This document shows, in pieces, positions 22,060 to 27,987 of a DNA stretch of 27,987 bases. Position 1 is the first letter of the stretch, and each line of letters begins with the position of its first letter. The stretch lies in the IMG/VR virus record IMGVR_UViG_3300030333_008592, positions 1 to 27,987 of that record, one strand, 5' to 3'. Made by a program: the position numbers and the translations under genes. The DNA comes from a virus. The notes below the pieces were generated by a model. That model did no database searches. It saw only the letters and a list, made by a program, of their open reading frames with translations, and was not told the origin of the DNA.

Positions 22060-22784
22060 GATGTTTTTGCTTTTATTATCTCTACCTCTTTTAAGATTTC
22101 AGGATAAATTTTTTCTTCAAATAACTTATTATTATCCCATATACCTTCTCTAAGTTTTTCCATTTCAATAGACGTCTGATCTTTACTTCCATATTCTGAA
22201 AAATGTCTATGTCTTATTATTATATCATGAAAATATATTTTTCGATCTAATATTTCAAATAATTTATCTAAATAGGTGTCTTGAAAAATATTAGGCTCAA
22301 TTTCTTGTACGTAACGTCCAATTGTATTAATGTAGTCGCGATGTACGAATGAATTTACTGCTAAAGGTGTAACATTGGAATACTTATTGCCCTGTCCTCT
22401 CATACCATCATTACAGTGAACAAGATAAAAATAATCTTGCTTGCTTGCAAACTCTTTAATTATTTTTTCATCCCAGTCAATAGTCTCAAATACCATATCA
22501 TCGCCAACCATAGCAACAATATCATTTGTTGTTTGTTTGGCCATCGTGTTCCATAATCCCGATAAGCCTTTTTCTTTAAATAAATTAGCTGGGTATTCTA
22601 CTAATTGAATAAAACTAAAATTTTGTGCGATTTTTAAATATATATCACGCTTAGGGTCATCATCATCAATACCCAATACTAGATTAACGTTATTAATATC
22701 TTTTGCTGTTGTGGCTATACTACAAATAAATGTCAATACTTTATTAACTCTTTCTCTACTCGGACAAAACAGGTCTATTTTCAT
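22056..22784 (-). CDS. GT2-like glycosyltransferase (shorter start chosen)
   Basis: 242 aa from the ATG at 22784. A longer frame begins at 22832, but its extra 16 residues are Leu/Lys-rich and overlap the previous gene by 77 bases. MKIDLFCPSRERVNKVLTFI is a natural GT-A N-terminus. Other features are LVLGIDDDDPKRD, NDIVAMVGDDMVFETIDWDE (the DDM acidic motif) and HRHFSEYGSKDQTS near the C-terminus. The pattern resembles phage GT2-like proteins that lack membrane segments. It overlaps its downstream neighbour by 4 bases. Substrate unknown. Confidence 0.75.
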   Translation of the reverse strand: MKIDLFCPSRERVNKVLTFICSIATTAKDINNVNLVLGIDDDDPKRDIYLKIAQNFSFIQLVEYPANLFKEKGLSGLWNTMAKQTTNDIVAMVGDDMVFETIDWDEKIIKEFASKQDYFYLVHCNDGMRGQGNKYSNVTPLAVNSFVHRDYINTIGRYVQEIEPNIFQDTYLDKLFEILDRKIYFHDIIIRHRHFSEYGSKDQTSIEMEKLREGIWDNNKLFEEKIYPEILKEVEIIKAKTS

Positions 22785-23553
22785 TTTTAATTTCTTTAAG
22801 CTTATTGATAACTTCTTTAACAGGTGTATCATGTACTTGTACGGGTGACACTCCGTGTTTTTCTGTAAATCTTATAGCTGATTTTTGAATATTTGATTGC
22901 CAGTCCGATCTGGGACGAATTGCTGAGCTATCTTCAGAACACGCCTGTTCTTCAACATAATCTAGACTATTTTCAATATCAGCCCACCACCAATAAGGAG
23001 TACTATAATTAGCTTTTGCTAATTCATATGAATGATCAACATGTTCAAAGGCATTAGTGTAAGATTCATCATATAATCCTACATCATCTAAACACTGTCT
23101 AGTATAAAAGCAAACTGCTCCAACGCAGTGCTGATTTAAAGCTATTTTAATATCACCATAATCAATAACCCTACGAGGTACTGGCTTCCCTCTACTTATA
23201 CCAGCTTTATTTGCTGGTCCATGATACGCAAACATAAAATGGTGTATACCAGTTTCTTTATAAGCTCTAATATATTGCTCAAATAAATTGTCTTTAAATA
23301 ACATATCGTCTTCTACAAGAATAATATAATCACTACCTTGTTCCAATAGGTACTCAATTGCTATATTTTTTGCCTTACCTACTCCTTCACCGCCTGTTGT
23401 CTGTATAACTGGAGACCTGCTATCGAAAATAGGACCCTTTCCATCATTTACAACGACTATGCTATCATACCACTCGTCTTTAATAGACTCTCTACACTTT
23501 TTAAAAAAGTCAGGTCTATTACATGTAATTATTCCTACTCCAATGCTGCTCAT
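22756..23553 (-). CDS. GT2-family glycosyltransferase
   Basis: 265 aa. It has the N-terminal GT2 signature GVGIITCNRPDFFKKCRESI (residues 6-25), a GVGKAKNIAIEYLLEQGSDY segment and the DxD-like VEDDMLF (near 91-97). FEHVDHSYELAKAN follows in the acceptor-side region. The tail (KEVINKLKEIKNENRPVLSE) is helical. It is coupled by a 4-base overlap to the P-loop gene upstream. It is the first glycosyltransferase of the cluster in transcription order. Donor and acceptor unknown. Confidence 0.86.
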   Translation of the reverse strand: MSSIGVGIITCNRPDFFKKCRESIKDEWYDSIVVVNDGKGPIFDSRSPVIQTTGGEGVGKAKNIAIEYLLEQGSDYIILVEDDMLFKDNLFEQYIRAYKETGIHHFMFAYHGPANKAGISRGKPVPRRVIDYGDIKIALNQHCVGAVCFYTRQCLDDVGLYDESYTNAFEHVDHSYELAKANYSTPYWWWADIENSLDYVEEQACSEDSSAIRPRSDWQSNIQKSAIRFTEKHGVSPVQVHDTPVKEVINKLKEIKNENRPVLSE

Positions 23554-24308
23554 AACGTAACCGGCGGGTAACCACCATCGGGTAACCCAAATTTTTTCTT
23601 AAGTTCCTTTTCTCTTTCTTCAGCTTCATGCGCAGTTTGTTGTTGTTTTACTAATTCTTCTAACTGATTAAGATTTTCTGGACAAAAGAGAGAGCTCTCA
23701 TCACCGTACATATCACCTTCCGGTGTTACATACTCTCCTATTAGATCAATTCTCTCCTGACCGTTATCCGGAAGAAGAATAATACATGGTGAGTCGCCTT
23801 TTGGAAAAAATATATCAGCTTCTGGATGTTCTGTATATTGCCTATACAGAGAATTAAAAATATTATCAACTTCTACGATAAATTTTTTATCTGTATCACG
23901 AAAGCCATCGTCCTGTATAGCCTGATTAGGATCAAAACGACATAAGAAAATAATATCAAGAGATCTCATTGATTCTCTCATTAAATTAATTTGTTTCGTA
24001 ACAAACGTCTTTGTAAAACCTTCGATTTGTTTATCATGAGCCCACATTGAATACGCTATAGCATCCAGAGGGCATCTATCATAAGCAATCTTATCATCTT
24101 TACTAGCTGATTGAACATTATCAACCATAAAGTTAAGTATTGACTCTTGTGTTTTGGTAGTTAGCTTCGAAGAATGTGGTAGCTTTTCCTCCTGTAATAT
24201 GTCTCTATACGTTTTTTTAGGAGTCGTATAATTAGTCCATGAATATAAAAAGCTTCTTAAAAGTGTGGTCTTACCACTATTCCCCGTACCTGAAAATGCA
24301 ATTCTCAT
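23550..24308 (-). CDS. P-loop NTPase/kinase-like protein (AAA_28/NadR-like)
   Basis: 252 aa. The Walker A motif is GTGNSGKTTL (residues 7-16). Later features are KIAYDRCPLDAIAYSMWAHD, where a DR-x-P motif resembles the lid/substrate loop of nucleoside and NMN kinases, and DIIFLCRFDPNQAIQDDGFRD with many acidic and basic residues. The C-terminus (from about 215) is a charged helix ending in a Gly/Pro tail. Kinase-like proteins of this type act on small nucleotides. It sits 15 nt after queE, between the deazaguanine gene and the glycan operon, and could serve either. Its true substrate is unknown. Confidence 0.72.
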   Translation of the reverse strand: MRIAFSGTGNSGKTTLLRSFLYSWTNYTTPKKTYRDILQEEKLPHSSKLTTKTQESILNFMVDNVQSASKDDKIAYDRCPLDAIAYSMWAHDKQIEGFTKTFVTKQINLMRESMRSLDIIFLCRFDPNQAIQDDGFRDTDKKFIVEVDNIFNSLYRQYTEHPEADIFFPKGDSPCIILLPDNGQERIDLIGEYVTPEGDMYGDESSLFCPENLNQLEELVKQQQTAHEAEEREKELKKKFGLPDGGYPPVTL

Positions 24309-24323
24309 ATTATATATATGGAG

Positions 24324-25079
24324 TTAAACCTTTAAAGCCATATCCCATATAAGCAAATGTAACCTAGGAGAGAAGTTAACATTCATAGCTTTAGCATATT
24401 CTGCTACAGCGGGAGCTTTTTCAACATGTTCCTGCCTACTACCGCAGCAAGGCATAAACCATATACGATTAGTGGGTACTCTAACAGTCTTATCATCTAC
24501 ATACTTACGCCATATTTCATTAATGTCTTCATCTGATGCAATAACAAATTTAAAACCTGATCCTATCTCTCTATGCCACTTTAAAACTTCAGGCTTGTAT
24601 GATCTCTCTTCCGGATCACCATTTGATGTTAGCTTAGGAGACGTTGTAAAAGAGGCGTGAAACTCCTTTACCCAAGCTTCATCCGGTTGAATTGTAGCAT
24701 TCGTTTCAAAATCAATTACAGGGTGAAAGTCATACTTATATATAAACGCTTTAATAAACTTAAGTAGCTGCTTTTGTTGAACCATAGGTTCGCCACCAGT
24801 AAGTTTAAAGATTGCACCTTCCCGTAACTTATCTACAAGTTTATGCTTTTCAAAGTATTCAAAAATCTCATTGAAAGTCATTTTATTTTTAACAGACCAC
24901 GAAATATAAGAATCACAACCATGAGGAGAATCTTCAGAAGCAAATCCCTTACACGTTAAGTTACACATCGACAGTCTAAAAAAGACTGACGGCATTCCAA
25001 CATATTCACCTTCACCTTCAAGTGTATAAAATGCCTTATCATCTGATACCAATAGAGTTTCTTTAGTACAATCAATCAT
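24324..25079 (-). CDS. queE: 7-carboxy-7-deazaguanine (CDG) synthase QueE, radical SAM
   Basis: 251 aa. QueE rearranges carboxy-tetrahydropterin to CDG in queuosine and DNA deazaguanine pathways. Seen: AFYTLEGEGEYVGMPSVFFR (residues 16-35), the FYTxEGEGxxxGxP...R hallmark; the cysteines C39, C43 and C55; and KLTGGEPMVQQKQL (92-105). TSPKLTSNGDPEERS and a C-terminal FSPRLHLLIWD follow. The radical-SAM cysteines are spaced C-x3-C-x11-C instead of C-x3-C-x2-C, because 9 extra residues lie between the second and third. I have seen similar inserts in phage QueE. It has a sigma-70-like promoter immediately upstream and is divergent from phoH. Confidence 0.93.
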   Translation of the reverse strand: MIDCTKETLLVSDDKAFYTLEGEGEYVGMPSVFFRLSMCNLTCKGFASEDSPHGCDSYISWSVKNKMTFNEIFEYFEKHKLVDKLREGAIFKLTGGEPMVQQKQLLKFIKAFIYKYDFHPVIDFETNATIQPDEAWVKEFHASFTTSPKLTSNGDPEERSYKPEVLKWHREIGSGFKFVIASDEDINEIWRKYVDDKTVRVPTNRIWFMPCCGSRQEHVEKAPAVAEYAKAMNVNFSPRLHLLIWDMALKV

Positions 25080-25088
25080 ATTTCTTTA

Positions 25089-25117
25089 ATTATATTATGA
25101 AACTACCAGTTTTTCAA
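25089..25117 (-). promoter_or_regulatory. sigma-70-type promoter of queE
   Basis: On the minus strand, TTGAAA (25112-25117) and TATAAT (25089-25094) are separated by 17 nt, an almost perfect consensus. The likely start lies around 25082, so only 2-4 nt would precede the queE ATG at 25079. It suggests early transcription by the host polymerase. The -35 touches the phoH late motif on the other strand. Confidence 0.72.
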
Positions 25118-25124
25118 CTAAATA
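25117..25124 (+). promoter_or_regulatory. late-type promoter motif ACTAAATA of phoH
   Basis: ACTAAATA, then TTATTA, then the phoH ATG at 25131, a 6-nt gap. It is the same octamer as that before gp21. It shares base 25117 with the -35 of the opposing queE promoter. Confidence 0.6.
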
Positions 25125-25130
25125 TTATTA

Positions 25131-25862
25131 ATGAGTGTAAAAACAGCCCGTTTACGTCGGGTAAGCTCACCAGATATTGAGCTTACAGAATCATTACAAA
25201 AGAATTGGTTATTTAATTTTAAGATTAAGCGTCCATTCTATTTTAATCCAAAGCATCGAGAGTTTTATAACTGTATTAAGAATCCAAAGACAAAAATGGG
25301 ATTCGTTGATGGACCGGCTGGGAGTATGAAGACATATATTGCTGTATATGCAGGTCTCGAGTTAATAAGACAGGAAGAATTTAGTAAAATGGTATATATT
25401 AGATCTGTTGCAGAGTCTGCTGAAAGAAGTCTAGGATCCTTACCAGGTGAAATTGATGATAAATTTTCACCCTATTCAATACCTCTTGAAGAGAAGGTAA
25501 CCGAAATTGCAGATAGAGGTACTTATAGTATGTTAAAACAAAAAGGTATTGTTGAAGCAATACCCGTCAACTTTGTAAGAGGATTGACTTTTAATAAATC
25601 TTTAGTAATCGTTGATGAAGCGCAAAACCTATCGCGTAAGGAACTTACAACAATTTTAACAAGATTTGGAAGAGATTCGCGTTATATTGTAATAGGTGAT
25701 TGTAATCAAGCTGATGTTAACAAATCTGGCTACAGAGAAATATTTAACAAGTTTAACAATAAGCAGTGCACAGATAATGACATATATTCCTACGAATTTG
25801 GTAATTCGGAAATAGCTCGAAGCAAAATACTTCGTTTTATTTGTTCAGTACTTGGTACCTAA
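25131..25862 (+). CDS. phoH: PhoH-like ATPase
   Basis: 243 aa, a P-loop NTPase common in marine phages; its role in infection is unresolved. FYFNPKHREFYNCI precedes the Walker A FVDGPAGSMKT (residues 58-68). Its third glycine is replaced by Met, since the classic form is GPAGSGKT. KMVYIRSVAESAERSLGSLP matches the conserved PhoH block, LVIVDEAQNLSRKEL (158-172) is Walker B, and IVIGDCNQAD is the sensor-like motif. It is transcribed from the plus strand, divergent from queE, and its stop overlaps the queD stop on the other strand by 4 bases (CTAA, 25859-25862). Late-type promoter control is predicted. Confidence 0.93.
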   Translation: MSVKTARLRRVSSPDIELTESLQKNWLFNFKIKRPFYFNPKHREFYNCIKNPKTKMGFVDGPAGSMKTYIAVYAGLELIRQEEFSKMVYIRSVAESAERSLGSLPGEIDDKFSPYSIPLEEKVTEIADRGTYSMLKQKGIVEAIPVNFVRGLTFNKSLVIVDEAQNLSRKELTTILTRFGRDSRYIVIGDCNQADVNKSGYREIFNKFNNKQCTDNDIYSYEFGNSEIARSKILRFICSVLGT

Positions 25863-26503
25863 GCACCCCAAGATGTACCTTCAAACGGGTTACTAAAGTT
25901 GTTACTCTTTTTAGCAGGTCCAACATTAGCAGCTCCTGGATTTACCGGTGGGTCGTATTCTGCGCGAGGTGGTTCTGTTGTAGTAATCGGTTCCTCTGGA
26001 TCTATATCTTCAACAACATGTGTTTTAGTACCCTCTTCATTAACAAACGTTGTACCAGCTGTTACAGCCTTATGACATGATGCAAAATTATTACCATGCT
26101 CAAATACTGTTACGTTTTCAACCCAAACGCGTCCTTCAGTTGCTTCTTCAATATACGTATCTGCAGTTTTAAATACCCATTCAGCAAACTTTTCAATACC
26201 TACACCACCGTCTAAAATTCTTAGTTGAATAATACCTTTATTCTGTAGATCTTTAAAAGTATCTAGCTCCGGATCTAAACCAGAAATAACAGTAGTATGA
26301 TCAAATTGATTGTTGAAAATTTCTTTAAGCTGTTTTAAACCACCAAAATCAAATACCCAGTTATTATTATCTAGTTTTTCACAACCAAAAGTAAGTTCTG
26401 CTTTCAATTGATAGCCGTGTAAATATTTGCAATGTGAATCTGCATTAGGCTGACGAAATGCTGTTGATCCTAATTCGATTACCTTCGAAGATGTATAAGT
26501 CAT
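25859..26503 (-). CDS. queD: 6-carboxy-tetrahydropterin synthase QueD-like, with C-terminal tail
   Basis: 214 aa, against about 120 in E. coli. QueD makes carboxy-tetrahydropterin, the QueE substrate, from dihydroneopterin triphosphate. Features seen are ADSHCKYLHGYQLKAELTFG (residues 21-40) with the catalytic Cys25 and H29, then WVFDFGGLKQLK. D68-H69 lie in NQFDHTTVI, and E135 is in VTVFEHGNN. Compared with E. coli QueD the zinc ligands corresponding to H16 and H33 are not His (Y31 replaces the latter), although H24 is nearby. The last 65 residues (EEPITTTEPPRAEYDPPVNP, then SNNFSNPFEGTSWGA) are Pro/Asn-rich, probably disordered. The ATG follows a sigma-70-like promoter by 6 nt. Confidence 0.88.
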   Translation of the reverse strand: MTYTSSKVIELGSTAFRQPNADSHCKYLHGYQLKAELTFGCEKLDNNNWVFDFGGLKQLKEIFNNQFDHTTVISGLDPELDTFKDLQNKGIIQLRILDGGVGIEKFAEWVFKTADTYIEEATEGRVWVENVTVFEHGNNFASCHKAVTAGTTFVNEEGTKTHVVEDIDPEEPITTTEPPRAEYDPPVNPGAANVGPAKKSNNFSNPFEGTSWGA

Positions 26504-26589
26504 AATATTATTATATAGGAATGCAAGTAAAAATCAACTGCAGAGATGAATTTAAAAGGGTCTCCCTCGTCCCAATCTCGGTTAATTAA
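26504..26589 (-). other. 86-bp non-coding gap between queD and the partial gene
   Basis: Besides the queD promoter, the stretch from 26538 to 26589 has GGGTCTCCCTCGTCCC on the plus strand. In the minus-strand transcript this gives GGGACGAGGGAGACCC followed by TTTT, a weak 3-bp stem that could be a poor terminator for the upstream gene. No open frame, tRNA or repeat is seen. Confidence 0.4.
26510..26537 (-). promoter_or_regulatory. sigma-70-type promoter of queD
   Basis: On the minus strand TTGATT (26532-26537) and TATAAT (26510-26515) are 16 nt apart. The -10 is followed by AATATT and the ATG, so the ATG would be at or next to +1, predicting a leaderless transcript. It matches the queE promoter in type, suggesting joint early expression. 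Confidence 0.62.
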
Positions 26590-27987
26590 TTATCGGGAAA
26601 GCAAAGTCAACTGTCTTAGCAGTATTTTTTGAGAACTTTTTTCTTTGATGATATTTTGCTTAATTAACTCGTTTTTAATTTTTACTATATCCTCATCAGA
26701 TAATCTAACCCCTTCCTTTTTACCGGTAATCTTAGTTATTATATTAATATCATCTATTTTGAGAGCAGGCGCTAACGCGTTAGCTTTAAGATTATTCTTA
26801 GTTTTTAAGGTTTCTACTGCTTTATCAAATGGGGACAGTTTAACTTTTTCTTTACTCTTACTTTGTTGCTCGCCTCTAACAATGTCTGTTGGATCTTCTT
26901 GTCTATATATATCGCCAAGCTGTAATCCATCTTTCGTTCTAAATATTTCTGCTACAAACATCCCTGTTTCACCTTGGTAGTCTGACTTTGGACCGGTCTC
27001 TTCTTTTTCTTTTCTTTCTTTGTACCAATCAGATGCTCGTAATCCAACATTAACACGGTAACCTTCTTGAGATTCTTGAAGACTTTTAAGTAACTCAAAT
27101 ATAACCTCTTTATCTAACCCCCGTATAATCTCCTTCCAACCAGTTTTCTTCTTAGCTGTCTTCTTTTTAGCCGGCTTCGCCTTTTTAGCAGCTTCCGCTT
27201 CAGCTGCTGGCTGCTCTGCTTCCTTTGCCTCTGGCTCTGGCTCAGCTTCTTCCGGATTTCTTTCTTTAAATCCCTCCTCAGCTGCCTTAGCTTTTTCAGC
27301 TGCTTCAACTGCTTTTTCAAGGGCATCTAACCCCCCGCCGCCCTTTCTTTCGTACCTTGAGTATGGAACACCTGCTTTTCTAGCTCTCTCACGTAATTCC
27401 GCTTTACGTTTACTTTCAACAATAAGAACTTCTCTAGATAACTGAATAATATCCCTTAAAGAAAAACCTTCCGGTACCACTAACTTTTTTGTTTTTGGAG
27501 GGTTATCTTGTATCTCTTGCACAGTAGGACCCTCGGCAACACCTCCCGCTTTAGGAAATTTCATTTCCTTATCCGGGTAATCGACAATTCCTGATTTCGG
27601 ATTCTCTTTATACGAAAATTCAATATCCGGGTGTGTTTCTTTTACATATCTTAAAAAGGCACCTACATTTCTACTAAGCCATGCAGCTAATTTTTCAGCA
27701 AGTCCTTTTTTAACACCACCTCTTATTGCTGCTTCATAAGTACATTTTGTTACACTACCACAATCCGGCATTGGCTTTCCTTCAACAGCTCGTTCAGGAC
27801 CACCAGGTCTCTTGACACTATCTCCTGCTGCTTCATTTTTAAGCTCCGCATTTACAGCATCAGGTGGAGGTGAAGCGCCGGCTCCAGGTCCCTCATAACG
27901 CCTCTCCTTCTTATTATATAAAGTACCTTCGAATGGAATTAAAGTTACTGTTTTTGGTCCAACAATTCGACCTATGTAACCCTTCTT
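26590..27987 (-). CDS. Ala/Lys/Glu-rich phage protein of unknown function (5' end missing)
   Basis: The frame is open to the window edge, giving 465 visible residues from KKGYIGRIVGPKTVTLIPFE. An internal ATG at 27771 exists, but the upstream 72 codons are open and protein-like (EGTLYNKKERRYEGPGAGAS), so the gene most likely starts outside. The visible parts are a short beta-like N-terminal stretch and a Pro/Gly linker. A helical segment with ETHPDIEFSYKENPKSGIVD follows, then DIIQLSREVLIVESKRKAEL. A 60-residue A/E/K-rich low-complexity region with KKAKPAKKKTAKKKTGWKEI comes next. The C-terminal helical part contains VGLRASDWYKERKEK and ETGMFVAEIFRTKDGLQLGD. No known motif is recognised. The basic linker could bind nucleic acid or be a flexible tether. 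Confidence 0.8.
   Translation of the reverse strand, partial: KKGYIGRIVGPKTVTLIPFEGTLYNKKERRYEGPGAGASPPPDAVNAELKNEAAGDSVKRPGGPERAVEGKPMPDCGSVTKCTYEAAIRGGVKKGLAEKLAAWLSRNVGAFLRYVKETHPDIEFSYKENPKSGIVDYPDKEMKFPKAGGVAEGPTVQEIQDNPPKTKKLVVPEGFSLRDIIQLSREVLIVESKRKAELRERARKAGVPYSRYERKGGGGLDALEKAVEAAEKAKAAEEGFKERNPEEAEPEPEAKEAEQPAAEAEAAKKAKPAKKKTAKKKTGWKEIIRGLDKEVIFELLKSLQESQEGYRVNVGLRASDWYKERKEKEETGPKSDYQGETGMFVAEIFRTKDGLQLGDIYRQEDPTDIVRGEQQSKSKEKVKLSPFDKAVETLKTKNNLKANALAPALKIDDINIITKITGKKEGVRLSDEDIVKIKNELIKQNIIKEKSSQKILLRQLTLLSR

Noticed and set aside
22785-22832. Longer start for the GT2-like gene at 22832
   Set aside because: It adds 16 Leu/Lys-rich residues with 77 bases of overlap. The ATG at 22784 gives a normal GT-A N-terminus.
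26545-26585. Possible tRNA or strong terminator in the queD upstream gap
   Set aside because: Only a 3-bp G/C stem can be drawn. There are no cloverleaf arms or T-loop sequence.
27114-27326. Lys/Arg/Leu-rich 70-codon frame inside the right-edge gene
   Set aside because: It is a frame-shifted reading of the A/E/K-rich repeat-like region and has no start signals.
27771-27771. ATG at 27771 as the start of the right-edge gene
   Set aside because: The frame is open for 72 more codons to the edge, with protein-like composition and no start-region signals at 27771, so the gene is treated as 5' partial.
1-27987. CRISPR arrays, insertion sequences, integrase or attachment sites, direct long repeats
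   Set aside because: None were found when reading the sequence. The recurring short motif is the late promoter octamer only.

Overview
This window looks like part of the genome of a T4-like marine myovirus. The evidence is a recognisable T4-type head and tail gene set: portal gp20, protease gp21, scaffold gp22, major capsid gp23, head-completion nuclease gp4 and sheath terminator gp15. It also has marine-phage accessory genes (phoH, queD, queE, a GroES-like co-chaperonin) and T4-late-like promoter octamers (NATAAATA/NTAAATA). The DNA is AT-rich and tightly packed, with many 4-base ATGA overlaps. That fits phages of AT-rich marine hosts such as SAR11 or cyanobacteria, but the host cannot be read from this sequence. 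Almost everything is on the minus strand. The exceptions are a partial gene at the left edge, a small gene at 5770-6150 and phoH.

Left third (1-12005), read right to left as transcribed: a GroES-like co-chaperonin, two uncharacterised small proteins, a DinG/Rad3-like helicase, gp15, the gp20 portal, an unassigned structural protein, gp4, gp21, a 48-aa gene found by manual translation, gp22 and gp23. A strong GNRA-loop terminator follows gp23, then a small late gene of 155 aa. Nine late-type promoters were found, and six sit exactly 5 nt before the ATG. If the T4 late promoter geometry holds, those mRNAs would be leaderless. The gp23 gene differs: it has a 96-nt leader with two hairpins and a Shine-Dalgarno sequence.

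Middle (12044-23553): an almost continuous minus-strand cluster for nucleotide sugars and glycan assembly. It encodes GDP-mannose dehydratase, GDP-fucose synthase, a 4-epimerase, a truncated UDP-sugar dehydrogenase, an FkbM methyltransferase, a GT11 fucosyltransferase, three exostosin-like transferases and four GT-A-type transferases. Two unexpected genes sit in it: a probable gp62-like clamp-loader subunit and a DUF366-like protein.

Right (23550-27987): a P-loop kinase-like protein, QueE, PhoH, QueD with a long tail, and the 3' part of an Ala/Lys/Glu-rich protein that runs off the window. QueD, QueE and the DUF366 protein, with no QueC visible, suggest a 7-deazaguanine DNA-modification pathway that stops at CDG or is decarboxylated to 7-deazaguanine. 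This is the most interesting biochemical hypothesis here. No tRNA, rRNA, CRISPR array, insertion sequence or attachment site was seen. No non-coding gap exceeds about 130 bases.
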